From Pseudomonadales bacterium (GTDB taxonomy: Bacteria > Pseudomonadota > Gammaproteobacteria > Pseudomonadales > Pseudohongiellaceae): a stretch of DNA of 32,959 nt. The stretch's first letter is position 1, and every line of letters starts with the position of its first letter. Shown in pieces: positions 1 through 8,085 of the stretch. The position numbers and the translations under genes are program-made. The notes beneath the pieces are model-generated. The model was not told the DNA's origin and did no database searches. It worked only from the letters and a program-made list of their open reading frames with translations. The stretch lies in the NCBI GenBank assembly GCA_031260485.1, contig JAIRJU010000122.1, positions 1-32,959 of the forward strand, given 5' to 3'.

Positions 1-2
1 TG

Positions 3-455
3 GCGGCGCCAGACACTGAAGCAAATACTGACGCCACCAAACCAAGCGCCGCCGTGAAAATCGAGGCAGTAAGCGGCAAGGTGATTCCTCTGGTGGCGGG
101 AGAGCGCTTGACGATTCCAGCCGCTGCGCCACAAGCAACAGCATCATCCATCGCGGCGCCATCAATCGCACGCGATCAACTGGCGCCGGATGAGGTTGAG
201 GTGAAGCTGGCCTGGCGGGTGGGGATGCTGGTGTTTCAAGGCGAACCGCTGGAAACCGTGCTGCAAGAAATTGGCCGCTATACCACGGTGAAACTGGAGG
301 CGGATGCCGCCATCCGCGATATCCGCATAGAGGGCCTGTTTCGTGCGGGCGACATTGATGGCCTGCTCATTTCGATGGAAAAGAATTTCAACGTAAGTTC
401 GCAACGCACCGGGGCAGACCAGATTCTGTTCACCGCGCGTACCCAGGAGGAATGA
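3..455 (+). CDS. FecR-family anti-sigma regulator, C-terminal part (5' end outside window)
   Basis: The frame is open from the first base of the window, so this is the 3' end of a longer gene; the ATG/GTG at 54 is only the first in-window start. FecR proteins sit in the inner membrane and pass the state of an outer-membrane TonB receptor to a FecI-type ECF sigma factor. What is visible is the end of the FecR domain (VSGKVIPLVAGERLTI), a linker rich in Ala and Pro, then the usual C-terminal periplasmic module with its 'aWR.G.LVFQGEPLETVLQEIGRY' pattern and the IEGLF strand. The stop lies 10 bases before the receptor gene, whose N-terminal STN domain is the expected partner. The sigma factor gene should lie just upstream of the window. 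The family call is firm; the ligand is unknown. Confidence 0.85.
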   Translation, partial: AAPDTEANTDATKPSAAVKIEAVSGKVIPLVAGERLTIPAAAPQATASSIAAPSIARDQLAPDEVEVKLAWRVGMLVFQGEPLETVLQEIGRYTTVKLEADAAIRDIRIEGLFRAGDIDGLLISMEKNFNVSSQRTGADQILFTARTQEE

Positions 456-465
456 CTGGGCAATC

Positions 466-3400
466 ATGATCAAAGCCAAGGGGAGCCAAGCAGGGTGCAT
501 AAAGGCAAGAGCAGCGCTTCCTGTTGCGGGCTTGAGCAGCGGCGGCAGGCTGGGAAGCTGGGCAATGGCGGGGTGTCTGGTGGCGGTATCGTGCCTGGCG
601 TTTGCGCAGAACGAAGGAACGTTCCATTTCGATATTCCACGGCAGTCAGTGCAAAAAGCGCTGCTGGACTTGGCGCAGCAGGCGCAACTGCCGCTGCTGT
701 TGCCCATGAATGCCTTCAGCGATTTGCAGGCCAATGCGCTTGATGGCGAGTATTCGGTGCCCGAAGCGCTGGCGCGTTTGTTGGAAGGAACCCGCGTAAA
801 AGCGCGGCTCGATCAATCAGGGCAGTTGATCGTCGAAAAAATTGCCGATAGCGGCGTTAACAACAACCTTACAGGGGAAGCACGCATGTCTGAAAACAAA
901 ACCAGAAAAAATTTGTTGGCCGCTGCCATTGCGGGCCTGTTTTCAGGCGCGGCGGAACACGCGCTGGCGCAGGAGGCGGCATCCGCCCAAGGGCTCGAAG
1001 AAATTACCGTTACCGGCAGCCGCATCCGCAACACCTCGGGCTTCGAGACGCCCACGCCTGTCACCTCGATCACGCCCTCTGAATTGAAGAGTTTCGAGCC
1101 GGGTAACACCGTGTCGCAGCAGTTGAATGCGCTGCCGCAATTTTTCAACAACCGCACCTCGCAGCAATCGGCTGATGGCAGCCGCTTCAGTCCGGCGGCC
1201 AACACCTACACCTTTCTCAACTTGCGCAGCCTCGGCGGCAACAGAACGCTGGTGTTACTCGATGGGCATCGTTTGCAACCGTCGGATAAAGCCGGCACGG
1301 TGAATCCTGATTTACTGCCCAATGCCTTGATGCGCAGTGTCGATGTTGTCACTGGCGGCGCGTCGGCGGCTTACGGCGCGGATGCCGTCGGCGGCGTGGT
1401 GAACTTTATTTTGGACCGGGAGTTCGAGGGGCTCAAACTGGAAGCCAGCACCGGCCAGCACGAAGGCGGCGTGGGCCAGCAGTGGCAGGTTGGTGTGGCG
1501 GCGGGCTTGTCTTTCATGGCGGGGCGCCTGCATGTCGTCGGTTCTTTCGACAACTTGCAGATTGATCAGATTCGCGGCGATCGCAGCAGCATCAGCAGCT
1601 TTCGCCGTTGGGGTTGGGTGCGCAATCCAGATTGGACGCCTACTGCGCCGCTCGGCGTGCCGCAGCGGCTGACCTTTCCCGATGTCGTTTCGACGCTATC
1701 TTCACCCACCGGCCTGATTACCGCACCGGGCACGCCGCTCAACCGGATGCAGTTTTCGCTGGATGGCAGCGGCATCGTGCCCTTCGTCAACGGCAGTGTC
1801 ACCTCGCTGCCGGGTCAGCAAGGCGGCACCAATTCCACCACCGGCGGCCCTGAAGCGGCGCTTGCCTACGACACTTTCGACAACAGCCCTTCGGCGTCGG
1901 CGGTAGTGGTGCGCTCCAGCTTTCTCGGGGTGAAGTACGAATTCTCCGAGCGCTTGAGTTTCACGCTGGATGGCCGCGCGGGCCGCACCGAGTCGAATAA
2001 CCATTCGGTACGCGGCGGTTTTGAACTGGAATCGCCCTGGAACATGTTGATCGCGCCCGACAATGCCTTTCTGCCTGCGCAGGTGCGGGATTTGATGCTC
2101 GCCAACAACATCAGGGAACTGAATGTCAGCAAACTGGGTTCCTGGGTCGATCGGCCTGAGGTGGGTTCCAATACCATTACCGAGAATGTCTTGACGCAAT
2201 GGCAGGTGAGTACTGGCTTCGAGTACAAACTTCCGGGTGTCGAGTGGACCTTGGAAGGGCATTATCAAACAGGCGAATCGAAGCGTAACCCTGAAGGCAT
2301 CAATGTGATTCGAGAAGATCGCCTGTACCTCGCCATGGATGCGGTGCGCGATCCTGGCAGCGGAAAAATCGTATGCCGTGTGCAACTCTACAACCCCACG
2401 GTTGAACAATTGCGCGCCGCGGTGGCGGGCCGCAGCTCTGGCATTCCGCTCGATCCCACCAAACCGCCGGGCGTGCCGGGCAATACCAAGCCTTTGGAAT
2501 CACCGATTGGTCTTGATAACACGATTGCCGCGTGCGTGCCGCTCAATCCCTTGGGCAGCGGCAACATGAGCCGGGAAGCGCTTGATTATGTGACAAGCTA
2601 CAAAGGCGCCGATGGCATCGTGACGCAGAATTTCGCCGAACTGCTTTTGAGCGGCGAGTTATACCCCCTGCCGGCAGGGATGCTGAGCTTCGCCGCAGGG
2701 CTGACTTGGCGAGAACAATCGTTCTACGATTTTCCGGTGACGAACAGCGGCATCGGTGTCGATGGCAAGATTGTCACTACCGCCGATCTCGGCCCACCCA
2801 TCAACGCGCCTGAGTTGGGCATTCGCGGCATTCCTGCCGGTATCGAAACCGGCAGCCCGAACCTGCATCTCTTTTCCACGGTGCCCAACATCGCTGGGGA
2901 CACCAGTGTCACGGAATGGTTCGGTGAATTGCAGGTGCCCGTGTGGGAATGGCGCGGCGGCCAGCGCATCGATACCAACCTGGCATTTCGGCGCTCGAAT
3001 TACGTGCGCAGCGGTGTCTCCGATAGCTGGAAGATCGGCATCGAGTCGCGCTTGCATCAGGATTGGCGCCTGCGGCTGACGCGCTCGCGCGACGTGCGCG
3101 AACCGACATTTCAGGAGCTGTTCGATGCCCAAGGCGGCGGTTCAGCGGTAAATGACCCTTTCTTCAATAACGCCAGCATTCAGACGAATACGCTATCGGG
3201 CGGCGATCCCAACCTGGCGCCTGAAATCGGCGATACCTCGACCGCGGGGCTTATCTGGCAGCCGAGTTTCATGACGGCGCTGGAAGGCTTGCAGGTGGCG
3301 CTCGATTGGTACGACATCAAAATCGCGGATCGTGTCGATACGCTTACCGCGCAACGCATCCTCGACGAATGCTACCGTAACAGCCTCTTTTGCGATCGCA

Positions 3401-3981
3401 TCACGCGCGATTCTGCCACACAGCAATTGGTGAACGTGCGTCAATCCTACATGAACCTCAGCCAGGCGGCGGTGTCGGGTACTGATCTTGAGATTTCGTG
3501 GCGACATGCGGTAAGTTTCTTCGGCGGCGCGGCGGAAAACATCGGCCTGCGCTGGTTGGGTGCGTATTTGGACGAATCATCCACCACGCCGTTCGGCGGT
3601 ACGCCGCGTAATATTGCGGGGCAGGTGGGCACGCCGCGCTATACGCACGTGCTCACCGCCAACTACGGTATCGGTGCGTATTCGTTCCAACTGCAAAACC
3701 GTTTTGTTGATTCCACCCTGCTCAATGTCGATTGGGTCGAGGGGCGTGATGTGGACATCAACTCGGTGGCATCCATGAGCTGGTGGAATGCGAGTGTTGG
3801 CTACCGTGGCGAGACGCGCGGCGGCGCGGCCTGGAGCGTGAATCTCAACATACAGAACCTGTTGAACGACGAGCCGCCAGTGGTGCCGAATTTCAGCACG
3901 CGCGGCGGCAGCCAGAGCTTTCCGGCGTCGTATGATGTGTTTGGGCGGCGCTATAACCTGAGTCTCAATTACAGTTTTTGA
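466..3981 (+). CDS. TonB-dependent receptor with N-terminal STN (FecA-type signalling) domain
   Basis: Outer-membrane beta-barrel receptor for energised uptake, 1171 aa, long for the family. Visible parts in order: a signal peptide (about 1-48, ending CLAFAQ), an STN domain (about 52-124, FHFDIPRQSVQKALLDLA), a second signal-peptide-like stretch (141-169, MSENKTRKNLL...HALAQ), a TonB box-like LEEITVTGSR (177-186), a plug with VDVVTGGASAAYGADAVGGVVNF, and a barrel ending in the terminal Phe of LSLNYSF. The STN domain fits signalling to the FecR protein encoded just upstream. The second hydrophobic segment is odd: in ordinary FecA-type receptors the STN domain leads straight into the TonB box. 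Either an STN protein became fused in frame to a complete receptor, or translation also starts at 886. The substrate cannot be read from sequence; the downstream MFS transporter hints at an aromatic acid. Confidence 0.9.
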   Translation: MIKAKGSQAGCIKARAALPVAGLSSGGRLGSWAMAGCLVAVSCLAFAQNEGTFHFDIPRQSVQKALLDLAQQAQLPLLLPMNAFSDLQANALDGEYSVPEALARLLEGTRVKARLDQSGQLIVEKIADSGVNNNLTGEARMSENKTRKNLLAAAIAGLFSGAAEHALAQEAASAQGLEEITVTGSRIRNTSGFETPTPVTSITPSELKSFEPGNTVSQQLNALPQFFNNRTSQQSADGSRFSPAANTYTFLNLRSLGGNRTLVLLDGHRLQPSDKAGTVNPDLLPNALMRSVDVVTGGASAAYGADAVGGVVNFILDREFEGLKLEASTGQHEGGVGQQWQVGVAAGLSFMAGRLHVVGSFDNLQIDQIRGDRSSISSFRRWGWVRNPDWTPTAPLGVPQRLTFPDVVSTLSSPTGLITAPGTPLNRMQFSLDGSGIVPFVNGSVTSLPGQQGGTNSTTGGPEAALAYDTFDNSPSASAVVVRSSFLGVKYEFSERLSFTLDGRAGRTESNNHSVRGGFELESPWNMLIAPDNAFLPAQVRDLMLANNIRELNVSKLGSWVDRPEVGSNTITENVLTQWQVSTGFEYKLPGVEWTLEGHYQTGESKRNPEGINVIREDRLYLAMDAVRDPGSGKIVCRVQLYNPTVEQLRAAVAGRSSGIPLDPTKPPGVPGNTKPLESPIGLDNTIAACVPLNPLGSGNMSREALDYVTSYKGADGIVTQNFAELLLSGELYPLPAGMLSFAAGLTWREQSFYDFPVTNSGIGVDGKIVTTADLGPPINAPELGIRGIPAGIETGSPNLHLFSTVPNIAGDTSVTEWFGELQVPVWEWRGGQRIDTNLAFRRSNYVRSGVSDSWKIGIESRLHQDWRLRLTRSRDVREPTFQELFDAQGGGSAVNDPFFNNASIQTNTLSGGDPNLAPEIGDTSTAGLIWQPSFMTALEGLQVALDWYDIKIADRVDTLTAQRILDECYRNSLFCDRITRDSATQQLVNVRQSYMNLSQAAVSGTDLEISWRHAVSFFGGAAENIGLRWLGAYLDESSTTPFGGTPRNIAGQVGTPRYTHVLTANYGIGAYSFQLQNRFVDSTLLNVDWVEGRDVDINSVASMSWWNASVGYRGETRGGAAWSVNLNIQNLLNDEPPVVPNFSTRGGSQSFPASYDVFGRRYNLSLNYSF
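872..888 (+). promoter_or_regulatory. Possible internal ribosome binding site and start codon inside the receptor gene
   Basis: AGGGGAAG lies 6 bases before an in-frame ATG at 886 whose product would begin with a normal signal peptide (MSENKTRKNLL, Ala-rich core, ALAQ cleavage site) and then a TonB box and plug. Starting here gives a 1031-aa receptor without the STN domain. Whether it is used cannot be told from sequence. Confidence 0.45.
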
Positions 3982-4022
3982 CCCTTGTACAACGCGTGAT
4001 CCTTTGAGGAGTGGCTACTTAA

Positions 4023-4457
4023 ATGTGTGGACTGTTTGGAATTGACAGCAAGATGCGCAAGGCGCTGGCATCTATGCTACTGAGCGCAGCGCTGGCCTTG
4101 GTGGGGCAGGGGGCGTTTGCCCAGCATGGCCATCCGCTGCAAGGCAGTTGGAGCGGTAACTGGACCAGCGGCAGCCAGCAAGGGCGGCTGCTGGTGCTGC
4201 TGGACTTCAGTGTTGATCAGGTGATTTCAGGCAGCATCATCGAAGATGGCGTGCGCACGCCCATCAGCGAAGCCAGCCTCGATCCCGACACCTGGAGCGT
4301 AACGCTCAAAGGCGAACAGCAGGCGCCCGATGGCAGCAGCGCCCCGCTTGAAATCAAAGGCAAGATCGAAAATCTGGGCTCGATCACGGAGCGCAGCATT
4401 GTCGGTACCTGGCGCAAAGGCACAGCGAATGGCGCTGTGCGTCTCACCATAAATTGA
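4023..4457 (+). CDS. Small secreted protein of unknown function
   Basis: 144 aa with a signal peptide ending near GQGAFAQ. The mature part is beta-rich and looks like a compact barrel or sandwich: LQGSWSGNWTSGS near the start and a closing IVGTWRKGTANGAVRLTIN. I recall similar proteins with a 'GxWxGxW ... GTWxxGxxxGxFxxTR' layout beside DUF6152 genes in Acidobacteria and Proteobacteria, but no function is known to me. The start at 4023 has GAGGAG 11 bases upstream; a second ATG at 4054 (MRKALASML) would give a cleaner signal peptide but has a poor ribosome site. It lies 41 bases after the receptor gene and is probably in the same operon. Its stop codon falls inside the first unit of a 15-bp tandem repeat. 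Confidence 0.75.
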   Translation: MCGLFGIDSKMRKALASMLLSAALALVGQGAFAQHGHPLQGSWSGNWTSGSQQGRLLVLLDFSVDQVISGSIIEDGVRTPISEASLDPDTWSVTLKGEQQAPDGSSAPLEIKGKIENLGSITERSIVGTWRKGTANGAVRLTIN

Positions 4458-4519
4458 TGAATGTTCAATTGATGAATGTTCAATTGATGGACGTTCAATT
4501 GTTGGACGTTCAATTGATA
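4452..4519 (+). repeat. Tandem repeat, 15-bp unit, four copies plus a partial fifth
   Basis: Unit AATTGATGAATGTTC occurs at 4452 and 4467 without change, then twice with small changes (GGACGTTC at 4482 and 4497), and ends with AATTGATA. It starts over the stop codon of the preceding gene and ends 14 bases before the next ATG, leaving the AGGAGAG ribosome site free. The unit length is a multiple of three, and in the frame of the next gene it is open but has no start codon. Confidence 0.95.
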
Positions 4520-4533
4520 ATCAGGAGAGTGTT

Positions 4534-4962
4534 ATGAAACAAGCTAGTCGTATGTCACAAGCTAATCGTATGCCGCAAGCCAAGCGCAGCCAGAGTTTGC
4601 TGCTGGGCGCGGCGCTGATGCTGAGCGGTGCCGCGTATGCTCACCATTCGTTCCCCGCGCAATACGACATCAACAAGCCCGGCACGGTGACAGGGATGGT
4701 GACGAAAGTGGATTGGCGTAATCCGCATGTTTATTTCTTCATGGATGTGAAGAATCCCGATGGCAGCATTACAGGGTGGTCTTTCGAGTTGGCCAATGTG
4801 TCTGCCATGCGCAGCCAGGGCTGGAGCAAGGAAACGCTGCACGCGGGCGATCTATTGGAGGTATCGGGCTCACTGGCGCGCGATGGCAGCCCGCTGCTCA
4901 ACGCCACCGCGGTCAAGCGTGTGGATGGCGAACAGTTGCTGAGTTCCGGCAGCCGTCTTTGA
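4534..4962 (+). CDS. DUF6152-type secreted protein
   Basis: 142 aa. It has a signal peptide ending at AAYA followed by the family hallmark HHSFPAQYD, then GTVTGMVTKVDWRNPHVYFFMDV, a conserved Trp in ITGWSFEL and the DLLEVSG...ARDGSPLL block. Proteins of this family are small beta-barrel, OB-like periplasmic proteins whose function is not known; the name rests on pattern recall. The start is set by AGGAGAG 6 bases upstream. The first residues contain a small imperfect internal repeat (SRMSQANRMPQAKR), which is not conserved in the family and may be slippage. It sits in an apparent operon between two other secreted proteins, an arrangement I associate with this family in other soil bacteria. 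Confidence 0.8.
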   Translation: MKQASRMSQANRMPQAKRSQSLLLGAALMLSGAAYAHHSFPAQYDINKPGTVTGMVTKVDWRNPHVYFFMDVKNPDGSITGWSFELANVSAMRSQGWSKETLHAGDLLEVSGSLARDGSPLLNATAVKRVDGEQLLSSGSRL

Positions 4963-4994
4963 GATCGGTTTCTTATCTCCAGGGTAAATAAACG

Positions 4995-5816
4995 ATGAGT
5001 CAATATAAAATCAAAAAAATACAATGCCTGGCGCTCGCAGTGTTGCTGGCACTGCCATGGATGGCTCAGGCGCAGAGGCGCACAGGGGAAAGCAAGCCAA
5101 CGCCGCGCTACCCTGACGGCTCCGTCAACTTTGGGCCAGCACCTGGCGAGCGCGGGCATTGGGATACTGGTGTGGGCAACTTGTCGGAAAACTTCGTGCA
5201 GATGAATGGCGCCTTTTTGGTACATCTCGACGAAGACCTCGATAAAGTGGCGCCGTTTCAGCCGTGGGCCAGAGCCTTGGTGAAATACCGCCTCGAAACC
5301 CTGGGCCGCGACGATCCGCATCCGCACTGTATGCCGAACGGCGGGCCGCGGCAGTTCCATACGCCGGTGGGCATCGAGATCACCGAGAGCCGCGATCGCA
5401 GCAAGATTTATGTGCTGTCGGGTGGCGGGCCGCATAGCTGGCGTACCATTTATATGGATGGCCGCGAGCATCCCAGTCTGGATGATTACGATCCCACCTA
5501 TTTCGGCCATTCGATCGGTAAATGGGAGGGCGATACGCTGGTGGTCGATAGCGTGCATTTCAACGAGCGTTTCTGGTTTGCGCGCCGCCCGACCGGCATG
5601 GTGCATACCGATGCGCTGCATCTGATTGAACGTCTCTCGCGGCCCGACTACAACACGCTGCATTACGAGGTAACGATCGACGACCCCAAAGCGTACACGC
5701 GGCCCTGGACCGCAAGCTGGAATGTGCCCTGGATAGAGGAAGACATCGAAGAGTATTTCTGCCAAGACTACAACCTCGATGTGGATCACATCGTTGGCCC
5801 AGGCGGGGTTGAATGA
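4995..5816 (+). CDS. Secreted protein of unknown function, 273 aa, of a family often found beside DUF6152
   Basis: The signal peptide ends at PWMAQAQ. The mature protein carries blocks I recognise as recurrent in a large uncharacterised family of soil bacteria: DKVAPFQPWARAL, CMPNGGPRQF, WRTIYMDGREHP, the Gly/Trp motif GHSIGKWEGDTLVVDS, FNERFW, a DDPKAYTRPWT block, and a C-terminal EEYFCQDYN. Only two cysteines remain in the mature part (in CMPNGG and FCQD), so a disulfide is possible. No known catalytic motif is visible. It starts 32 bases after the DUF6152 gene with an AGGG ribosome site and ends an apparent run of three secreted proteins. A role in handling the receptor's substrate in the periplasm is inferred from position only. 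Confidence 0.75.
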   Translation: MSQYKIKKIQCLALAVLLALPWMAQAQRRTGESKPTPRYPDGSVNFGPAPGERGHWDTGVGNLSENFVQMNGAFLVHLDEDLDKVAPFQPWARALVKYRLETLGRDDPHPHCMPNGGPRQFHTPVGIEITESRDRSKIYVLSGGGPHSWRTIYMDGREHPSLDDYDPTYFGHSIGKWEGDTLVVDSVHFNERFWFARRPTGMVHTDALHLIERLSRPDYNTLHYEVTIDDPKAYTRPWTASWNVPWIEEDIEEYFCQDYNLDVDHIVGPGGVE

Positions 5817-5848
5817 TAGTCTTTTGCAAGCGGATAGCGGCGCAAGCT

Positions 5849-5874
5849 CCCCTCGCCCACTTGTGGGAGAGGGG
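5849..5874. repeat. Dispersed GC-rich palindrome (REP-like), copy 1
   Basis: A 26-base hairpin with core CGCCCACTTGTGGG flanked by CCCCT and AGGGG, followed by a short G-rich tail. The same 26-base element, with compensating changes in the stem (A/T to G/C), recurs at 26766. It lies between the secreted-protein gene and the MFS gene and could end or attenuate transcription, but has no T-run. Confidence 0.8.
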
Positions 5875-5949
5875 CCGGGGGAGAGGGAAATACTCATGCG
5901 AATAGTTGCCTGTTGATTACAAAACTCTAAAACCAGGATTCCATATCCC

Positions 5950-7302
5950 ATGACTCAAAGCATACAGGTAAACGAATTCGTTGATGGGCAGCGCATTCGC
6001 AAGTTCAACATCATGCTCCTGGTGTGGAGTTTTCTGACGATGTTCGCCGATGGCTTTGATCTCAATTCACTGGGTTTTGCGGCGCCGGATCTCACGCGCG
6101 CCTGGGGTGTGGAACGCAGTGCGATGGGCGGCGTGCTCAGCGCGAATCTCTACGGTATTTTTCTGGGTGCACCATTACTCGGCTGGCTTGGCGACAAATA
6201 TGGCCGCCGTCCTCTCATCATTGGCGGTACGCTGCTCTATGGTGTTGTCACCTTGCTCATGGCCCACACCACCACGATGGAACAGATGATGACGCTGCGC
6301 TTCATCGCAGGCGTCGGCATCGGCGGCATCATGCCGAACACCATCTCGCTCAATTCTGAACTTGCGCCCAAAAAATACCGCTCCATGCTGGTGATCCTGA
6401 TGTTCATGGGCATCACCACGGGCAGCACGGGCGTGGGTCTCATCGCCGCTTATTTCATGCCTACTTACGGCTGGCCGGTGATTTTTCATACTGGCGGCGT
6501 GTTGCCGCTTGTGGTGGCTTGCGGCTTGTATTTTTATTTACCGGAATCGCTGAAACTGCTCGCGATCAACCCCGAGCGCCGCCATGAACTGATCGCCACC
6601 GCGCGCAAGATGCGCCCCGATTTGTCGATTGCCGACGATGCCGTGTTCATCAATCCGCCCAGCGTCACCGGCAGCGAAGGCAGCGTGGAGGAATTGTTCA
6701 AAGGCGGTCTCGCGCGGATCACGCCGCTACTGTGGCTCTGTTACACCATCGCGCTCATGGCCAATTTTTTCCTCAACAACACAATCCCCTTGATCTTCGA
6801 TAAATATGGCATCGACGCGCAGGAAGCCGCGCTGGTTGCCACCTGGTATCACGCGGGCGGCACTTTCGGCGGATTGATAATCAGCGTGCTGCTCGATCGC
6901 AGCGGCTTTTTGATCGTGGCAGCCTTGTTCCTGCTCGCCATCCCCAGCATCGCGCTGCTGGGCGCGGTAGACATGCCATTCTATGGCTTGGCGCTTGCAT
7001 CCAGTATGGCGGGCGTGGCGATCCTGGGCGCGCAATCAGGCAATAACGCCGCAGCGGGAATGATCTACCCCACCAACGTCCGCGGCAAAGGCGTTGGTGT
7101 CGCGCTCTCGGTGGGCCGCGTCGGCGCGATTCTCGGCCCCTATGCCGGTGCCGCCTTGCTCGGCATGGACATCACGATGCAGAGCCTGTTTTTGGTTTCA
7201 GCCATTCCTGTGGTCATTGGTCTTGTTGCGGCGCTCGCCCTTTCCTGGTTGTGTTATAGGCGCTTCAACAGTTTTCAGTTGGATGATACGCCGGTGGAAT
7301 AG
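5950..7302 (+). CDS. MFS transporter, aromatic acid:H+ symporter (AAHS) type
   Basis: 450 aa with about 12 membrane segments. Family markers are the first-helix acidic motif FADGFDLN (34-37, DGFD), the cytoplasmic loop motif GDKYGRRP between helices 2 and 3, and a long central loop around 220-245. AAHS carriers such as PcaK and BenK bring protocatechuate, 4-hydroxybenzoate or benzoate into the cell with protons; which substrate applies here cannot be read. AGGA lies about 12 bases before the ATG. It follows the three secreted proteins after 133 bases that hold a palindrome, so it may be the last gene of the receptor operon or have its own promoter. Together with the TonB receptor it could give a route across both membranes. 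Confidence 0.85.
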   Translation: MTQSIQVNEFVDGQRIRKFNIMLLVWSFLTMFADGFDLNSLGFAAPDLTRAWGVERSAMGGVLSANLYGIFLGAPLLGWLGDKYGRRPLIIGGTLLYGVVTLLMAHTTTMEQMMTLRFIAGVGIGGIMPNTISLNSELAPKKYRSMLVILMFMGITTGSTGVGLIAAYFMPTYGWPVIFHTGGVLPLVVACGLYFYLPESLKLLAINPERRHELIATARKMRPDLSIADDAVFINPPSVTGSEGSVEELFKGGLARITPLLWLCYTIALMANFFLNNTIPLIFDKYGIDAQEAALVATWYHAGGTFGGLIISVLLDRSGFLIVAALFLLAIPSIALLGAVDMPFYGLALASSMAGVAILGAQSGNNAAAGMIYPTNVRGKGVGVALSVGRVGAILGPYAGAALLGMDITMQSLFLVSAIPVVIGLVAALALSWLCYRRFNSFQLDDTPVE

Positions 7303-7307
7303 CGTGC

Positions 7308-7751
7308 TTACGCCGCCATTCTCCAATCATGCCCTGAATGCTCTAGCTGCAAATCCAGCATATTGGAACGGGTGTCCAGTTCTGCGAGGCGATCCACCAA
7401 TGTTTTTATGGCGCCGCGTTCGTGTATCCATTCAAGGTAGAGCGCGCGAATGATTAGCTCGTTACTTCTGGGGGCTGGTACTTCTCCACGCTCCCAGCGC
7501 CCAACGGTTTGCTCTTCTACCCCTAAATAGCTCCCGAGTTTTTTCTGCGACAGGTTCAGCTCTATGCGCAGAAACCTTATTTCTCTCCCGGTGAGTGGAC
7601 GCCGGGCGTTGGCCAATAATTGGCCGATGACTTTATGGAGCCCGTCCGCGTCTTCTATGGCAATGGTTTCACCATATTCTGAGTGTTGCGCTATGACGTA
7701 TCCATTGGTGAGGTATACGTTATCTAGCCCACTTTCGGTGTAGTGATACAT
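7308..7751 (-). CDS. XRE-type HTH antitoxin (partner of a DUF4258-type toxin)
   Basis: 147 aa. The N-terminal part begins YHYTESGLDNVYLTNGY, a pattern seen in HTH antitoxins paired with DUF4258 or MqsR-like genes. A helix-turn-helix spans about 55-92 (GREIRFLRIELNLSQKKLGSYLGVEEQTVGRWERGE). The rest is helical. AGGAG 9 bases before the ATG overlaps the stop codon of the upstream toxin remnant, 12 bases away, showing an operon in which the toxin gene comes first. It is intact, while the partner has two stop codons, so it may now act alone, binding the palindrome at 8086. It converges on the MFS gene with a 5-base gap. Confidence 0.8.
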   Translation of the reverse strand: MYHYTESGLDNVYLTNGYVIAQHSEYGETIAIEDADGLHKVIGQLLANARRPLTGREIRFLRIELNLSQKKLGSYLGVEEQTVGRWERGEVPAPRSNELIIRALYLEWIHERGAIKTLVDRLAELDTRSNMLDLQLEHSGHDWRMAA

Positions 7752-7763
7752 GGCTCGCTTCTC

Positions 7764-8063
7764 CTAATACACGGTGATGATGAGAGCATCGCTCGAAGCC
7801 GATGGGAATTCGATGGCCAATACGACAGTGAGATATACCCCCGCGGAAAATCCCTCTATCTTGCATTTCCAGTCTCCGAGTCTTCCTTGGTAAGGGCCTT
7901 GTGTCATCATGCTGCTCGAGCTTTGTAAAACTCTGAGTATCTGGGTTCTGCTGATGTCTCTCTACGCCATGCGTGCCTTCGCGTGCATTGAAAGTCGAAG
8001 TCTCGGTTTTTTGTCCGCGGCCGCGTCGCGGATAACACGCTACGCTTGCTCGCTTGTCAGCAC
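7764..8063 (-). pseudogene. DUF4258-type toxin gene interrupted by two in-frame TAG codons
   Basis: Not in the ORF track because of the stops. Read from a GTG at 8063, the frame has 99 sense or amber codons and gives VLTSEQA*RVIRDAAADKK, then HAKARMA*RDISRTQILRVLQ, then GDWKCKIEGF, YLTVVLAIE and a final ALIITVY. This layout (H-A..RM..R.IS...VL, G.W.C, VV.AIE, ITVY) fits DUF4258 proteins paired with HTH antitoxins. The ambers are at codon 8 (8040-8042) and codon 34 (7962-7964), both at places where Gln or Glu would fit. AGGGAGAG lies 9 bases before the GTG. TAG is an ordinary stop elsewhere here (the MFS gene ends in TAG), so decay is more likely than readthrough. There are no frameshifts, so the damage looks recent. 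Confidence 0.75.
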
Positions 8064-8085
8064 GGCTTGGCACTCTCCCTGTGAG

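Noticed and set aside
1702-2409. 235-aa minus-strand ORF inside the receptor gene
   Set aside because: Shadow of the GC-rich receptor coding frame; no recognisable domain and no ribosome site.
4452-4519. CRISPR-like array
   Set aside because: The 15-base units are contiguous without spacers; it is a plain tandem repeat.
4731-5951. 406-aa minus-strand ORF
   Set aside because: It lies antisense to three secreted-protein genes with clear signal peptides and ribosome sites. Its start region (LSPGPSPTSGRGE) is the usual false translation of the dispersed GC-rich palindrome.
7764-8063. Amber codons read as an amino acid (stop-codon recoding)
   Set aside because: TAG ends the MFS gene normally in this window, and no other gene shows internal TAG. 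Simple decay is the better explanation, though kept as a minor option.
7720-8073. Minus-strand ORF of 117 aa in the track
   Set aside because: It is a shifted frame over the DUF4258-type remnant. Its protein is low-complexity and basic, it overlaps the antitoxin start, and the frame with two ambers shows family-like motifs while this one does not.
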